Below are positions 50,751 through 62,485 of a DNA stretch of 64,000 nt, piece by piece. The notes under the pieces are model-generated. The model saw nothing but the letters and a program-made list of their open reading frames with translations, did not search any database and was not told the DNA's origin. The stretch comes from Bacteroidaceae bacterium. Lineage in GTDB: Bacteria; Bacteroidota; Bacteroidia; Bacteroidales; Bacteroidaceae. Both the position numbers and the translations under genes were made by a program. The stretch lies in NCBI GenBank assembly GCA_017617335.1, contig JAFZWK010000006.1, positions 1 to 64,000 on the forward strand, written 5' to 3'. The stretch's first letter is position 1. Each line of letters begins with the position of its first letter.

Positions 50751-51836
50751 ATGAAGAAGTTTATGATGATTGTGTGCATGCTGGCAGCTACAGCGTTGTA
50801 TGCACAGGATGTGGATAAGGCAAAGGTACAGTCACAAGCCAATGCGGCCAAAAATGCTCAAGGTGAGCTGAAGAAGGTGGATACAGGTGAAAAGCTTTGG
50901 AAGTTCTCGGGTGTCACAGGTCTGAATGCAGCCGCCACGGGTTTGGTAAACTGGGCAGCTGGCGGTAACAACAACGTCAACGGCGTGGTTTTCGGCCGTA
51001 TGCGCCTGCTTTATCACAAGGACAAGATTGCGTGGGACTCGAACCTGGACATGGAGTATGGCATGTCGTACATAGACCAGTCAAAGGATAATTTCCAGAA
51101 GTCGAGCGACAAGTTGAACCTAGCCACGAAGCTGGGTTACGAGTTCCGCAAGGGCTGGTATGCCACTGCTCTGGCGGGCATAAACACTCAGTTTGCCTTG
51201 GGCCGCAGCTACGAGGGACTCGACGACATGAATCCTGTCATCTCGAAGTTCCTGGCTCCTGCCTACACGGACTTGTCTGTGGGTATTGACTGGAAGCCAA
51301 ATGACATCTTCTCGGTCTACATGTCTCCCATTGCAGGCCGTTTCACCACGGTGCTGGTGAGCGATGGAATGAATGACGAGTACAATTATCTCTATCCTGT
51401 GGCCAACGGAGGCCTGGAGCGGACTCTGAAGGAGAAGTATGCCGTATGGAAGTATGATGACAACAACCAGAAGGACTATAGCATGAATACCCGCTGCGAA
51501 CTGGGCTTCTCGGTGAAGGGTGCCATCAACTATTCCCTGAAGAACATGAAGGTCATGACCACGCTGGGCCTGTACACCCCCTATTCGTGGGACAAGAAGG
51601 AGATAGGTCGCAACGGGCACAACCGTCCTCTGTATCGCGACAACAACCGCCGCTTCGGAAACTTTGATGTGGATTGGGACACGGCCATCTCCTACCAGTT
51701 CCTGAAGTGTCTGCAGGCTACACTCTCCACTTCACTTAGGTACTACAATGGTGTGATGATTGACAAGGACGGGTACTCGTGTGAGCGTGTGCAGTTCAAG
51801 TCTGTGCTGGGTATCGGTCTTGGCTACAATTTCTGA
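50751..51836 (+). CDS. DUF3078 family protein, probable outer-membrane barrel
   Basis: A 361-residue protein with a signal peptide (KKFMMIVCMLAATALYAQ). The body begins 'WKFSGVTGLNAAATGLVNWAAGGNNNVNG', the typical DUF3078 opening, and continues as alternating amphipathic strands ending in 'GIGLGYNF' with a C-terminal Phe, as in outer-membrane barrels. The function is unknown. The start was set at 50751; ATG 50745 is equally possible. It has its own full-consensus promoter. Confidence 0.8.
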   Translation: MKKFMMIVCMLAATALYAQDVDKAKVQSQANAAKNAQGELKKVDTGEKLWKFSGVTGLNAAATGLVNWAAGGNNNVNGVVFGRMRLLYHKDKIAWDSNLDMEYGMSYIDQSKDNFQKSSDKLNLATKLGYEFRKGWYATALAGINTQFALGRSYEGLDDMNPVISKFLAPAYTDLSVGIDWKPNDIFSVYMSPIAGRFTTVLVSDGMNDEYNYLYPVANGGLERTLKEKYAVWKYDDNNQKDYSMNTRCELGFSVKGAINYSLKNMKVMTTLGLYTPYSWDKKEIGRNGHNRPLYRDNNRRFGNFDVDWDTAISYQFLKCLQATLSTSLRYYNGVMIDKDGYSCERVQFKSVLGIGLGYNF

Positions 51837-51918
51837 TTTAACCATTTAACCATTAACCATTTGAGGATTTTTAACCAATTAATTCATCTTATTATAAACC
51901 CTTAAAAAAATTAGTATT

Positions 51919-52392
51919 ATGGCATTCAACATTCAGGATTTCATCACCAAGCAGGTAGCATCGGCAGTAGGGACCGTTGACGTTCCTTCCGCAGCAAAGA
52001 ACCAGGTTCTGAACGGCCTTACCGAGTCCATCCTGGGCAGCCTTACCCAAACTGCTACCAAGGCAGGCGGCATCGAGCAACTGAAGAACCTTCTCACAGG
52101 CACGACATCGGCAGCAGCAAGTCCTATCACCGCTTTGGCTGCAAACATGTTCAGCAAGAATATTCTGGGTTCGCTGGGTTTAAATGCAGTAACCAACAGC
52201 GCCCTGACGAGTCTCGTCCCTGGCATTGTTGGCCAACTGGGAGGCATCCTGAAGGATCAGGATGGGGATGGAGACGTTGATCTCAACGACATCCTTGCCA
52301 CCCTCGGCGTAGGCGGCTCCTCTGCAGCAGGTTCCATTATCGGCTCCGCTGCCAAGAGCATCCTGGGCTCCTTCTTTGGAAAGAAGAAGTAA
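51919..52392 (+). CDS. Small Ala/Gly/Leu-rich protein with a calcium-loop-like segment
   Basis: A 157-residue protein without a signal peptide. It is rich in Ala, Gly, Ser and Leu, with amphipathic helices ('TESILGSLTQTATKAGGIEQLKNLL') loosely like DUF937 proteins. Residues of about 113-124 (DQDGDGDVDLND) match an EF-hand/dockerin-type calcium-binding loop. Glycine-rich helices follow, with a KKK end. No function can be assigned. It is 82 bp after the DUF3078 gene, behind TTAACCATT repeats. Confidence 0.65.
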   Translation: MAFNIQDFITKQVASAVGTVDVPSAAKNQVLNGLTESILGSLTQTATKAGGIEQLKNLLTGTTSAAASPITALAANMFSKNILGSLGLNAVTNSALTSLVPGIVGQLGGILKDQDGDGDVDLNDILATLGVGGSSAAGSIIGSAAKSILGSFFGKKK

Positions 52393-52730
52393 CGACGCAC
52401 GCAATCCGTTCCCTCGAACGGCATCCTGCGATTAAGAATTATTGCACACCTGCCTACAGATGCCGCTGCCTGTTGTTGTGTAGCTGGCTCTGTAGGCGGT
52501 ATGGTATAAAGGAGGTTGACGAAAGGGAGCTGTAGGAATGTGATATTGCTCGCGAACTTGTTGTTTTCTCGTCTTTCCTGTTCGTTTTCCTGACTTGGAC
52601 AGTAAGAAAGTCGAAAAAGTGGATGCTAAATTGGGAAATGTGAGCGGAATTTTGTACCTTCGCAGCGCAAAAAGGGGATTTCCCTTTACCAAAGGTAAAA
52701 GAAGCAAGAAATATCACATAAGAATACAGC
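52393..52730. other. Intergenic region upstream of the V-ATPase operon
   Basis: A 338-bp stretch with no gene. There is a small perfect hairpin CCGTTC/GAACGG at 52406-52421 just after the preceding gene (no T-run) and the V-ATPase promoter at 52631-52662. Nothing else is recognised. Confidence 0.7.
52631..52662 (+). promoter_or_regulatory. Promoter of the V-ATPase operon
   Basis: TTG (52631-52633), 21 bp, TACCTTCG (52655-52662), one mismatch from TAnnTTTG. The leader to the subunit E start is about 60 nt. Confidence 0.5.
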
Positions 52731-53318
52731 ATGGAAAAGATTCAAGAACTCACCGAAAAGCTATATCATGAGGGTGTAGAGAAAGGTCAGGTCGAGGCCG
52801 ACCGTATCATCGATGAGGCTAAGCAGAAAGCTGCCCAGATACTGGATGAAGCCAGGGAGCAGGCTCAGGGCATCGAGGCTCAGGCTCAGAAGAAGGCTGC
52901 AGAGTTGAGCGCCAACACGAAGAACGAGTTAAAATTGTACACGGGTCAGGCCATGAGCGCCCTGAAAAGCGAGATTGCCAATGTGCTGACGAGTGAGGTG
53001 GTGGAGAAGGCTGTTGCAGAGATGACGGGCGATAAGGACTTTCTGGGGCAGTTTGCTGTGACGCTGGCAAGCAAGTGGGCCAAGGATGAGCCCATCGTAA
53101 TCAGCAGTAGCGAGGCAGATAGCCTGAAAGCCTACTTTGCGGCTCATGCCAAGGCTCTCTTAGACAAAGGAGTGACCATCGAGAAGGTCTCTGGCAAGCC
53201 TACCCTGCTGAGCATCTCACCTGCCGACGGAAGCTATAAGGTGAACTTCGGCAAGGAAGAATTCGAGACTTATTTCAAGAACTTCCTGCGTCCACAATTG
53301 GTGGATATGCTGTTTTGA
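52731..53318 (+). CDS. atpE: V-type ATPase subunit E
   Basis: A 195-residue peripheral-stalk subunit. The N-terminal two thirds are a long charged helix ('GVEKGQVEADRIIDEAKQKAAQILDEAREQAQ') typical of subunit E; the C-terminal part is a small mixed domain. It is the first gene of a seven-gene plus-strand operon: E, DUF2764, A, B, D, I, K. No separate subunit G gene is present, which normally pairs with E. Confidence 0.85.
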   Translation: MEKIQELTEKLYHEGVEKGQVEADRIIDEAKQKAAQILDEAREQAQGIEAQAQKKAAELSANTKNELKLYTGQAMSALKSEIANVLTSEVVEKAVAEMTGDKDFLGQFAVTLASKWAKDEPIVISSSEADSLKAYFAAHAKALLDKGVTIEKVSGKPTLLSISPADGSYKVNFGKEEFETYFKNFLRPQLVDMLF

Positions 53319-53349
53319 TTCATCTTTATCGAATCAATAAAAGTACCAG

Positions 53350-54264
53350 ATGGGAAATTATTATTGCATGATGGCTGGTTTGCCGGAAATCAATCTTTCC
53401 GACACGACATCCAGCATCTCCCTTCAGGACGTGAGGGAACAGTGTGAGGAGGCTCTCAGCAAGGCTGACAAGAAGCTTCTCTTCTACTTCTACCTCTATT
53501 GGGACTGCAGAAACGTGGTGAAGCTGCTGAAGAACCCTGACGCTGAGCTGGATTTGTTCGGGAACTTCACGAAGGAGCAGTATCAGGACTTGTTGACGTC
53601 GGCTCGCGAGATGAACTTCAACGTGCATCGCTATCCTGCCTTCATGAGTATGTTCGTGCGCGACTACTCGTACAACAAGGACAAGGCGGGCTTTTATGCT
53701 GAGGACGAGATGATGTATCAGTATCTGCAGTACGCGATGAAGTGCCCCAACAAGATGATCAGACAATGGTACTCGATGCAGTTGAACATCAACAATATCC
53801 TGACGGCCATGATAGCGCGTCAGAACGGATGGAACATCGCTGAATTTATCCAAGGGGAAAATGTCGTGACGGAGATGATCCTGACAAACAAGACAAAGGA
53901 TTTCGACCTCTCGAACGAGTTTGACTACGTAAAGGAGCTGATGAAGATTGTGGATGAGCCTGATCCTGTGCAGAAGGAACGCCGCATCGATGCCTTCAAG
54001 TGGGTTTGGCTGGACGACAAGACTTTCCTCGAGCCCTTCAGCTTTGAATCTGTGTTTGCCTATATGTGCAAGTTGCAGATGCTGCACCGTTGGGAGATGC
54101 TCGACCCTGAGAAGGGCAAGGAGACTTTCAAGCGCATCATTGATGAACTGCGCGGCGAGGCCAAGGTGCCTGACGAGTTCAAGACGAAGACGGCTTATGC
54201 CAGTCGCGGCAGATACACCCATCAGCGCTCCAGTGAGCAGATCGTAGGGAAAGAATTAATGTAA
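53350..54264 (+). CDS. DUF2764 protein of the V-ATPase operon
   Basis: A 304-residue, mostly helical cytoplasmic protein opening 'GNYYCMMAGLPEINLSD', the usual start of DUF2764. It has no assigned activity. It lies between subunit E and subunit A, exactly where subunits C and F are encoded in Thermus and archaeal operons. The same E-DUF2764-A order is, as I recall, also found in chlamydiae. Its size is close to subunit C (about 320 residues). A role as central-stalk/rotor adaptor in place of C is therefore an attractive inference, not a demonstrated function. Confidence 0.85.
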   Translation: MGNYYCMMAGLPEINLSDTTSSISLQDVREQCEEALSKADKKLLFYFYLYWDCRNVVKLLKNPDAELDLFGNFTKEQYQDLLTSAREMNFNVHRYPAFMSMFVRDYSYNKDKAGFYAEDEMMYQYLQYAMKCPNKMIRQWYSMQLNINNILTAMIARQNGWNIAEFIQGENVVTEMILTNKTKDFDLSNEFDYVKELMKIVDEPDPVQKERRIDAFKWVWLDDKTFLEPFSFESVFAYMCKLQMLHRWEMLDPEKGKETFKRIIDELRGEAKVPDEFKTKTAYASRGRYTHQRSSEQIVGKELM

Positions 54265-54288
54265 GGAGAAGAACAATAGATAGATAAA

Positions 54289-56028
54289 ATGACAAAAGGA
54301 ACTGTTAGTGGCGTCGTTTCCAACATGGTGACCCTCCGTGTGGATGGTCCTGTGATGCAGGGAGAGATATGCTACATTACGACGGGAGGAGACCTCCTAA
54401 TGGCTGAGGTTATTAAGATCATCGGTCAGGATGTGTACGTTCAGGTCTTCGAGAGTACTCGTGGACTGAAGGTAGGCGCTGAGGCTGAATTCACCGGCCA
54501 CATGTTGGAGATCCAATTGGGTCCTGGCATGCTGAGTAAGAACTATGATGGTCTGCAGAACGATTTGGACAAGATAGAAGGCGTCTTTCTGAAGCGTGGC
54601 CAGTACACAGAGCCTCTGGATACAGAGCGCGAGTGGGACTTTGTCCCCTTGGCAAAGGTGGGAGATCAGGTTCAGGAAAGTGATTGGTTGGGCGAGGTGG
54701 AGGAAAACCATCAGCCTTTGAAGATCATGGTTTCCTTCCAACTGAAGGGTACGGCTGTGGTAAAGAGTATCGTGACAGCTGGAAAGTACAGGATTCATGA
54801 TGTTGTGGCTGTGCTGACAGACGAGCAAGGTAACGATATCAACGTGGATATGGTTCAGCATTGGCCTGTGAAGTTTGCAATGACGAACTATACTGAGAAA
54901 CCCCGTCCTTTCAAGTTGCTGGAAACGGGCGTTCGCACCATAGACACTTTCAATCCCATTGTGGAAGGCGGCACAGGTTTCATTCCTGGTCCCTTTGGAA
55001 CAGGTAAGACCGTGTTGCAGCATGCCATCTCGAAACAGGCTGAGGCAGACATCGTGATCATTGCCGCTTGCGGTGAGCGTGCCAATGAGGTGGTCGAGAT
55101 CTTTACTGAGTTCCCTGAGTTGGTAGATCCTCACACAGGTCGCAAACTGATGGAGCGCACCATCATCATCGCTAACACCAGCAACATGCCTGTTGCCGCA
55201 CGTGAGGCTTCTGTTTACACGGCCATGACGATGGCTGAGTATTATCGCTCGATGGGTTTGCGTGTTCTCCTGATGGCCGACTCTACTTCCCGTTGGGCTC
55301 AAGCTTTGCGTGAGATGAGTAACCGAATGGAAGAGTTGCCTGGACCTGATGCGTTCCCAATGGACTTAGGTGCCTTAATCAGCAATTTCTACGGACGTGC
55401 TGGATATGTGTATCTTAGGAATGGTCAAGTGGGTAGTGTCACCTTCCTGGGTACCGTATCACCTGCAGGAGGTAACCTGAAGGAGCCCGTTACCGAGAAC
55501 ACCAAGAAGGTGGCTCGCTGCTTCTACGGATTGGAGCAGGAACGTGCTGACAAGAAACGTTATCCCGCTGTGAACCCCATTGACTCCTATTCGAAATATC
55601 TGGAATATCCAGAGTTTGCTGAATATATCAAGGAACACATCAATGAAGAGTGGATTCCGAAGGTGATGAAACTGAAGACCCGCATGCAGCGTGGTAAGGA
55701 GATTGCCGAGCAGATCAACATCCTGGGCGACGATGGTGTGCCCGTAGAGTATCATGTGACCTTCTGGAAGAGCGAAGTCATTGATTTCGTCATCCTGCAG
55801 CAGGATGCCTTCGATGAGGTGGATGCTGTGACTCCTTTGGAGCGTCAGGAGGAAATCTTGAATCTGGTGACTGAGATTTGCGAGGCAGAACATGACCAAT
55901 TCGACACTTTCCTGGATGTGGTGGATTATTTCAAGAAGTTGATCAACCTCTGCAAGCAGATGAACTATTCTATCTTCAAGAGTGAAGAATACTATGAGTT
56001 CAAGAAGCAAGTGCAGGCAATGTTATAA
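54289..56028 (+). CDS. atpA: V-type ATPase catalytic subunit A
   Basis: A 579-residue catalytic subunit. Walker A GPFGTGKT at 234-241, 'AACGERANEVVEIF' (the Glu switch region), 'LMADSTSRWAQALREMSNRM' and the A-subunit-specific insert (about 115-190) are all present. It hydrolyses or makes ATP at the A/B interface. Full length and well conserved; starts 24 bp after the DUF2764 gene. Confidence 0.96.
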   Translation: MTKGTVSGVVSNMVTLRVDGPVMQGEICYITTGGDLLMAEVIKIIGQDVYVQVFESTRGLKVGAEAEFTGHMLEIQLGPGMLSKNYDGLQNDLDKIEGVFLKRGQYTEPLDTEREWDFVPLAKVGDQVQESDWLGEVEENHQPLKIMVSFQLKGTAVVKSIVTAGKYRIHDVVAVLTDEQGNDINVDMVQHWPVKFAMTNYTEKPRPFKLLETGVRTIDTFNPIVEGGTGFIPGPFGTGKTVLQHAISKQAEADIVIIAACGERANEVVEIFTEFPELVDPHTGRKLMERTIIIANTSNMPVAAREASVYTAMTMAEYYRSMGLRVLLMADSTSRWAQALREMSNRMEELPGPDAFPMDLGALISNFYGRAGYVYLRNGQVGSVTFLGTVSPAGGNLKEPVTENTKKVARCFYGLEQERADKKRYPAVNPIDSYSKYLEYPEFAEYIKEHINEEWIPKVMKLKTRMQRGKEIAEQINILGDDGVPVEYHVTFWKSEVIDFVILQQDAFDEVDAVTPLERQEEILNLVTEICEAEHDQFDTFLDVVDYFKKLINLCKQMNYSIFKSEEYYEFKKQVQAML

Positions 56029-56039
56029 TATAATAAGGT

Positions 56040-57362
56040 ATGGCTACAGCATTTCAAAAAATATACACACAGATCAGTCAGATCACAAAAGCTACTTGCT
56101 CTCTGCATGCAAAGGGTGTAGGATATGACGAGCTTGCCACTATCAATGGCAAACTGGCTCAGGTGGTGAAGATCATGGGAGACGAAGTAACTCTGCAGGT
56201 ATTTGAAGGGACAGGTGGAATACCCACTAATGCAGAGGTTGTTTTCCTAGGCAAGAGTCCTTCTCTGAAAGTCAGTGACCAGTTGGCAGGCCGCTTCTTC
56301 AACGCTTATGGTCAACCCATCGATGGAGGTCCTGAGATTGAGGGAAAGGAAGTGGAGATCGGCGGTCCCAGTGTGAATCCTGTTCGACGTAAACAACCCA
56401 GCGAATTGATTGCAACGGGTATCGCAGGTATTGACCTCAACAACACACTTGTTTCCGGTCAGAAGATTCCATTTTTTGCTGATCCTGACCAACCTTTCAA
56501 CGAAGTGATGGCTTTGGTGGCAATGCGTGCCAAGGCAGACAAGATCATCTTAGGTGGAATGGGTATGACCAACGATGACTATTATTTCTTCCGCAATACC
56601 TTCTCCAACGCAGGTGCACTGGATCGTATCATTTCGTTCATCAACACTACTGAAGACCCTGCTGTAGAGCGTTTGCTGGTTCCTGACATGGCTCTGACAG
56701 CTGCTGAGTACTTTGCTGTGGAGAAACATGAGACTGTACTGGTTCTGTTGACTGACATGACCTCTTATGCGGACTCTCTCTCCATCGTCAGCAACCGTAT
56801 GGATCAGATTCCTTCAAAGGATTCAATGCCAGGTTCGCTTTATTCTGATTTGGCCAAGGTATACGAGAAGGCTGTGCAGTTCCCAGAGAGTGCAGGTGGC
56901 GGTTCCATCACTATCATCGCTGTAACGACTTTGAGTGGAGGTGATATCACCCATGCAGTACCTGATAATACAGGTTACATTACCGAGGGTCAGTTGTATC
57001 TACGTCGTGATTCTGATATAGGCAAGGTGATCGTAGATCCTTTCCGTTCACTTTCTCGTCTGAAGCAATTAGTGGCAGGAAAGAAGACACGCAAGGATCA
57101 CTCTCAAGTAATGAATGCCGCTATCCGTTTGTATGCTGATGCCGCCAATGCAAAGACAAAATTGGAGAATGGTTTCGACCTGACCGATTACGACAATCGT
57201 TGTCTGGACTTTGCAAAGGAGTATGCCGACAAGTTGTTGGCTATCGATGTGAATCTGGATACTACTGAGATGCTCGATGTCATTTGGAGTCTTTTCCGCA
57301 AGTACTTCAAGTTGGAAGAAGTCAACATCAAGAAGGAATTTACTGATATCTATTGGAAATAG
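56040..57362 (+). CDS. atpB: V-type ATPase subunit B
   Basis: A 440-residue non-catalytic nucleotide-binding subunit. 'PFFADPDQPFNEV' occupies the degenerate P-loop position, as expected for B. 'LLTDMTSYADSL' and 'GSLYSDLAKVYEKA' are conserved B-subunit blocks. It follows A by 11 bp. Confidence 0.94.
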   Translation: MATAFQKIYTQISQITKATCSLHAKGVGYDELATINGKLAQVVKIMGDEVTLQVFEGTGGIPTNAEVVFLGKSPSLKVSDQLAGRFFNAYGQPIDGGPEIEGKEVEIGGPSVNPVRRKQPSELIATGIAGIDLNNTLVSGQKIPFFADPDQPFNEVMALVAMRAKADKIILGGMGMTNDDYYFFRNTFSNAGALDRIISFINTTEDPAVERLLVPDMALTAAEYFAVEKHETVLVLLTDMTSYADSLSIVSNRMDQIPSKDSMPGSLYSDLAKVYEKAVQFPESAGGGSITIIAVTTLSGGDITHAVPDNTGYITEGQLYLRRDSDIGKVIVDPFRSLSRLKQLVAGKKTRKDHSQVMNAAIRLYADAANAKTKLENGFDLTDYDNRCLDFAKEYADKLLAIDVNLDTTEMLDVIWSLFRKYFKLEEVNIKKEFTDIYWK

Positions 57363-57378
57363 GTGTCAGATGTAGGAT

Positions 57379-57977
57379 ATGATAAAGTTTCAATACAACA
57401 AGACGTCGCTCCAGCATATAGAGAAGAGCCTCAAGATGCGACAGCGCACCTTGCCGATTATCAAGAGCAAGGAAACAGCATTGCGTCTGGAGGTAAAGAA
57501 GTGCAAGACGGAGGCCGATGAACTGGAGAAGAAACTACAGGAGCAAATCGCTGGCTATGAGTCGATGTATGCATTATGGGGAGAGTTCGACACTTCACTG
57601 GTGGCTCTCAAGGATGTGGAGTTGGATGTGAAGAAGGTGGCAGGCGTTCGTGTGCCGGTTCTCTCCAATATCCGACTGGAAGTGAAGCCTTTCGGTCTCT
57701 TCAGCTCTCCCAAATGGTACTTCGATGGCATCAATCTGTTGCATGGTTTGGTGAAGACTGCTGTGGAGCGTGAATTCGTCTTTGCAAAGCTGGAACTCTT
57801 GGATCATGCCCGCAAGAAGACCACTCAAAAGGTGAATCTCTTCGAGAAAGTCCAAATTCCTGGATTCCAAGAGGCTGTACGCAAGATAAAGCGCTTTATG
57901 GAAGACGAGGAGAACCTGAGCAAGAGTTCCCAGAAGATTCTTAAAGCATTGCAGCAGAAGAGAAAGGAGGCTGAGGC

Positions 57978-57981
<4 letters not shown>
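57379..57981 (+). CDS. atpD: V-type ATPase subunit D
   Basis: A 200-residue central-shaft subunit. It has long N- and C-terminal helices ('KMRQRTLPIIKSKETALRLEVKKCKTEADELEKKLQ' and 'FMEDEENLSKSSQKILKALQQKRKEAEA') that form the rotating coiled coil inside the A3B3 ring. It overlaps subunit I by 4 bp, indicating coupled translation. No subunit F partner is encoded nearby. Confidence 0.9.
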
Positions 57982-60331
<2,350 letters not shown>

Positions 60332-60424
60332 CCCCAATAGACACTAATTAAAAAAACTGTTGATCCCTCGTCTAATGGGGAACCTAAGTGTTTTTCTGTC
60401 TTTTTGACAAAAATAAGCTCTTTT

Positions 60425-62485
60425 ATGGAGAAAAATTTCAAGAGAATAACCGTTACGTCTGCTCTACCGTATGCTAACGGACCTGTGCACATAGGTCATT
60501 TGGCAGGCGTGTATGTTCCTGCTGATATCTATGTGCGCTATCTGCGTCTGAAGGGCCGTGATGTCATTTTTATTGGTGGCAGCGATGAACACGGAGTTCC
60601 TGTGACCATTCGTGCCCGCAAGGAAGGCGTTACCGTTCAGGAGGTTGTGGATCGTTATCATTATCTAATAAAGGATAGTTTCGAGAAGTTTGGAATCTCA
60701 TTTGATATCTACAGCCGCACTACCAGCAAGACTCATCACAAATTGGCAAGCGATTTTTTCCGCAAGTTATACGATGAGGGAAAATTTGTGGAGCAGGTGA
60801 CTGAACAGTTTTATGACGAAGAGACCAATCGCTTCCTGACAGACCGTAATATCCGTGGCGAGTGTCCTCGTTGTCATAATCATGAGGCTTATGGTGATCA
60901 GTGCGAGAAATGTGGTGCAACTCTTTCTCCTGAAGAACTCATCAACCCCTTCAATGCTGAGACAGGTCATCCTTTGGTAAAACGAGCTACTAAGCATTGG
61001 TACCTTCCTCTTGATCAGTATCAACCTTGGCTTGATAAATGGATTCTGGAGGAGCATAAGGAATGGCGTCCCAATGTTTATGGGCAGTGTAAGAGTTGGT
61101 TAGACGGAGGATTGCGTCCACGAGCAGTGACCCGCGATTTGGACTGGGGCATACCTGTTCCCATAGAAGGAGCAGAAGGCAAAGTCCTTTATGTTTGGTT
61201 CGATGCTCCTATCGGCTATATCAGCAACACCAAGGAACTATGTGAGGGAAATCCTGAAAAGTATGGTAATTGGGAAACTTGGTGGAAAGATCCAGAGACT
61301 CGCTTGGTTCACTTTATCGGCAAGGATAATATTGTATTCCACTGTATTGTCTTCCCTAGTATGCTGAAAGCTCACGGTGACTATATTCTGCCAGATAACG
61401 TGCCTAGCAATGAATTTCTGAATCTGGAGGGCAACAAGATAAGTACCAGCAAGAACTATGCTGTATGGCTTAATGAGTATTTGGTAGAACTTCCCAATCG
61501 TCAGGATGAACTTCGTTATGTACTCACTGCCAATGCACCAGAGACGAAGGATAATGATTTTACTTGGGCTGACTACCAAGCTCGATGCAACAATGAATTG
61601 GTGGCAGTTTATGGGAATTTTATCAATCGTGCTCTGCAACTTACTCAGAAGTATTACGAGGGTATAGTTCCCCCATGTGGTGAAGTGAATGACTATGATC
61701 GTGAGACATTGTCTGAGTTCAAGAATGTGAAAGAGAATCTGGAATCGTTGCTTGAGAATTTTAAGTTCCGCGAAGCACAGAAGGAAGCAATGAATTTGGC
61801 TCGCATTGGTAACAAATACATCGCGGACTGTGAGCCTTGGAAGGTTATTAAGACTGATCCGGAACGTGTAAAGACAATTATTTATAACAGTCTTCAGTTG
61901 ACTGCCAATCTTGCTATTGCTTTCGAACCTTTCCTTCCCTTTAGCAGCGAGCGTTTGCGTAAAATGATTGACATGGAAAGTTTCAGTTGGGAGCAATTGG
62001 GAAGCACCGATTTGTTGCCTGCTGGTAAGCAGTTACCTAAACCTGAATTATTGTTCACTAAGATAGAAGACAATGTTATTGCTGCTCAGGTGAAGAAACT
62101 TGAGGACACAATCAAAGCTAATGAGGCTGCCGAGTACAAAGCTGCTCCAATTAAGGATATCATTCCATTCGAGGATTTTGAGAAAATGGATATTCGTGTG
62201 GGACTGGTGAAGGATTGTGAGAAAGTAAAGAAAAGCAAAAAATTGCTCAAGTTTACCCTTGATGATGGCAGTGGTGAGGATCGCACCATCCTAAGTGGTA
62301 TTGCCCAATGGTATGAGCCTGAACGACTCATAGGTAAACGTGTACTTTTCATTGCGAATTTGGCTCCTCGAAAGATGATGGGAGAAGAGAGCTGTGGCAT
62401 GATTTTGAGTGCAGTAAACTATAACGGAGATCTTAGTGTAACCACCACGTTAGATGACGTGAAAGGTGGGAGTCAAGTTGGATAA
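60425..62485 (+). CDS. metG: Methionyl-tRNA synthetase
   Basis: A 686-residue class I synthetase that charges tRNA-Met. HIGH is exact at 22-25, the KMSKS loop reads KISTSK at 338-343, and four zinc cysteines lie in '[18 protein letters not shown]'. A C-terminal EMAPII/Trbp111-like tRNA-binding domain runs from about residue 585 ('[14 protein letters not shown]' to the end). The start was set at 60425 (MEKNFKR...). It overlaps the flippase gene by 20 bp. Confidence 0.97.
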   Translation: MEKNFKRITVTSALPYANGPVHIGHLAGVYVPADIYVRYLRLKGRDVIFIGGSDEHGVPVTIRARKEGVTVQEVVDRYHYLIKDSFEKFGISFDIYSRTTSKTHHKLASDFFRKLYDEGKFVEQVTEQFYDEETNRFLTDRNIRGECPRCHNHEAYGDQCEKCGATLSPEELINPFNAETGHPLVKRATKHWYLPLDQYQPWLDKWILEEHKEWRPNVYGQCKSWLDGGLRPRAVTRDLDWGIPVPIEGAEGKVLYVWFDAPIGYISNTKELCEGNPEKYGNWETWWKDPETRLVHFIGKDNIVFHCIVFPSMLKAHGDYILPDNVPSNEFLNLEGNKISTSKNYAVWLNEYLVELPNRQDELRYVLTANAPETKDNDFTWADYQARCNNELVAVYGNFINRALQLTQKYYEGIVPPCGEVNDYDRETLSEFKNVKENLESLLENFKFREAQKEAMNLARIGNKYIADCEPWKVIKTDPERVKTIIYNSLQLTANLAIAFEPFLPFSSERLRKMIDMESFSWEQLGSTDLLPAGKQLPKPELLFTKIEDNVIAAQVKKLEDTIKANEAAEYKAAPIKDIIPFEDFEKMDIRVGLVKDCEKVKKSKKLLKFTLDDGSGEDRTILSGIAQWYEPERLIGKRVLFIANLAPRKMMGEESCGMILSAVNYNGDLSVTTTLDDVKGGSQVG

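Noticed and set aside
60332..60424. T-box or other riboswitch before metG
   Set aside because: The 93-bp gap is too short and shows no specifier or antiterminator features; no riboswitch could be supported.
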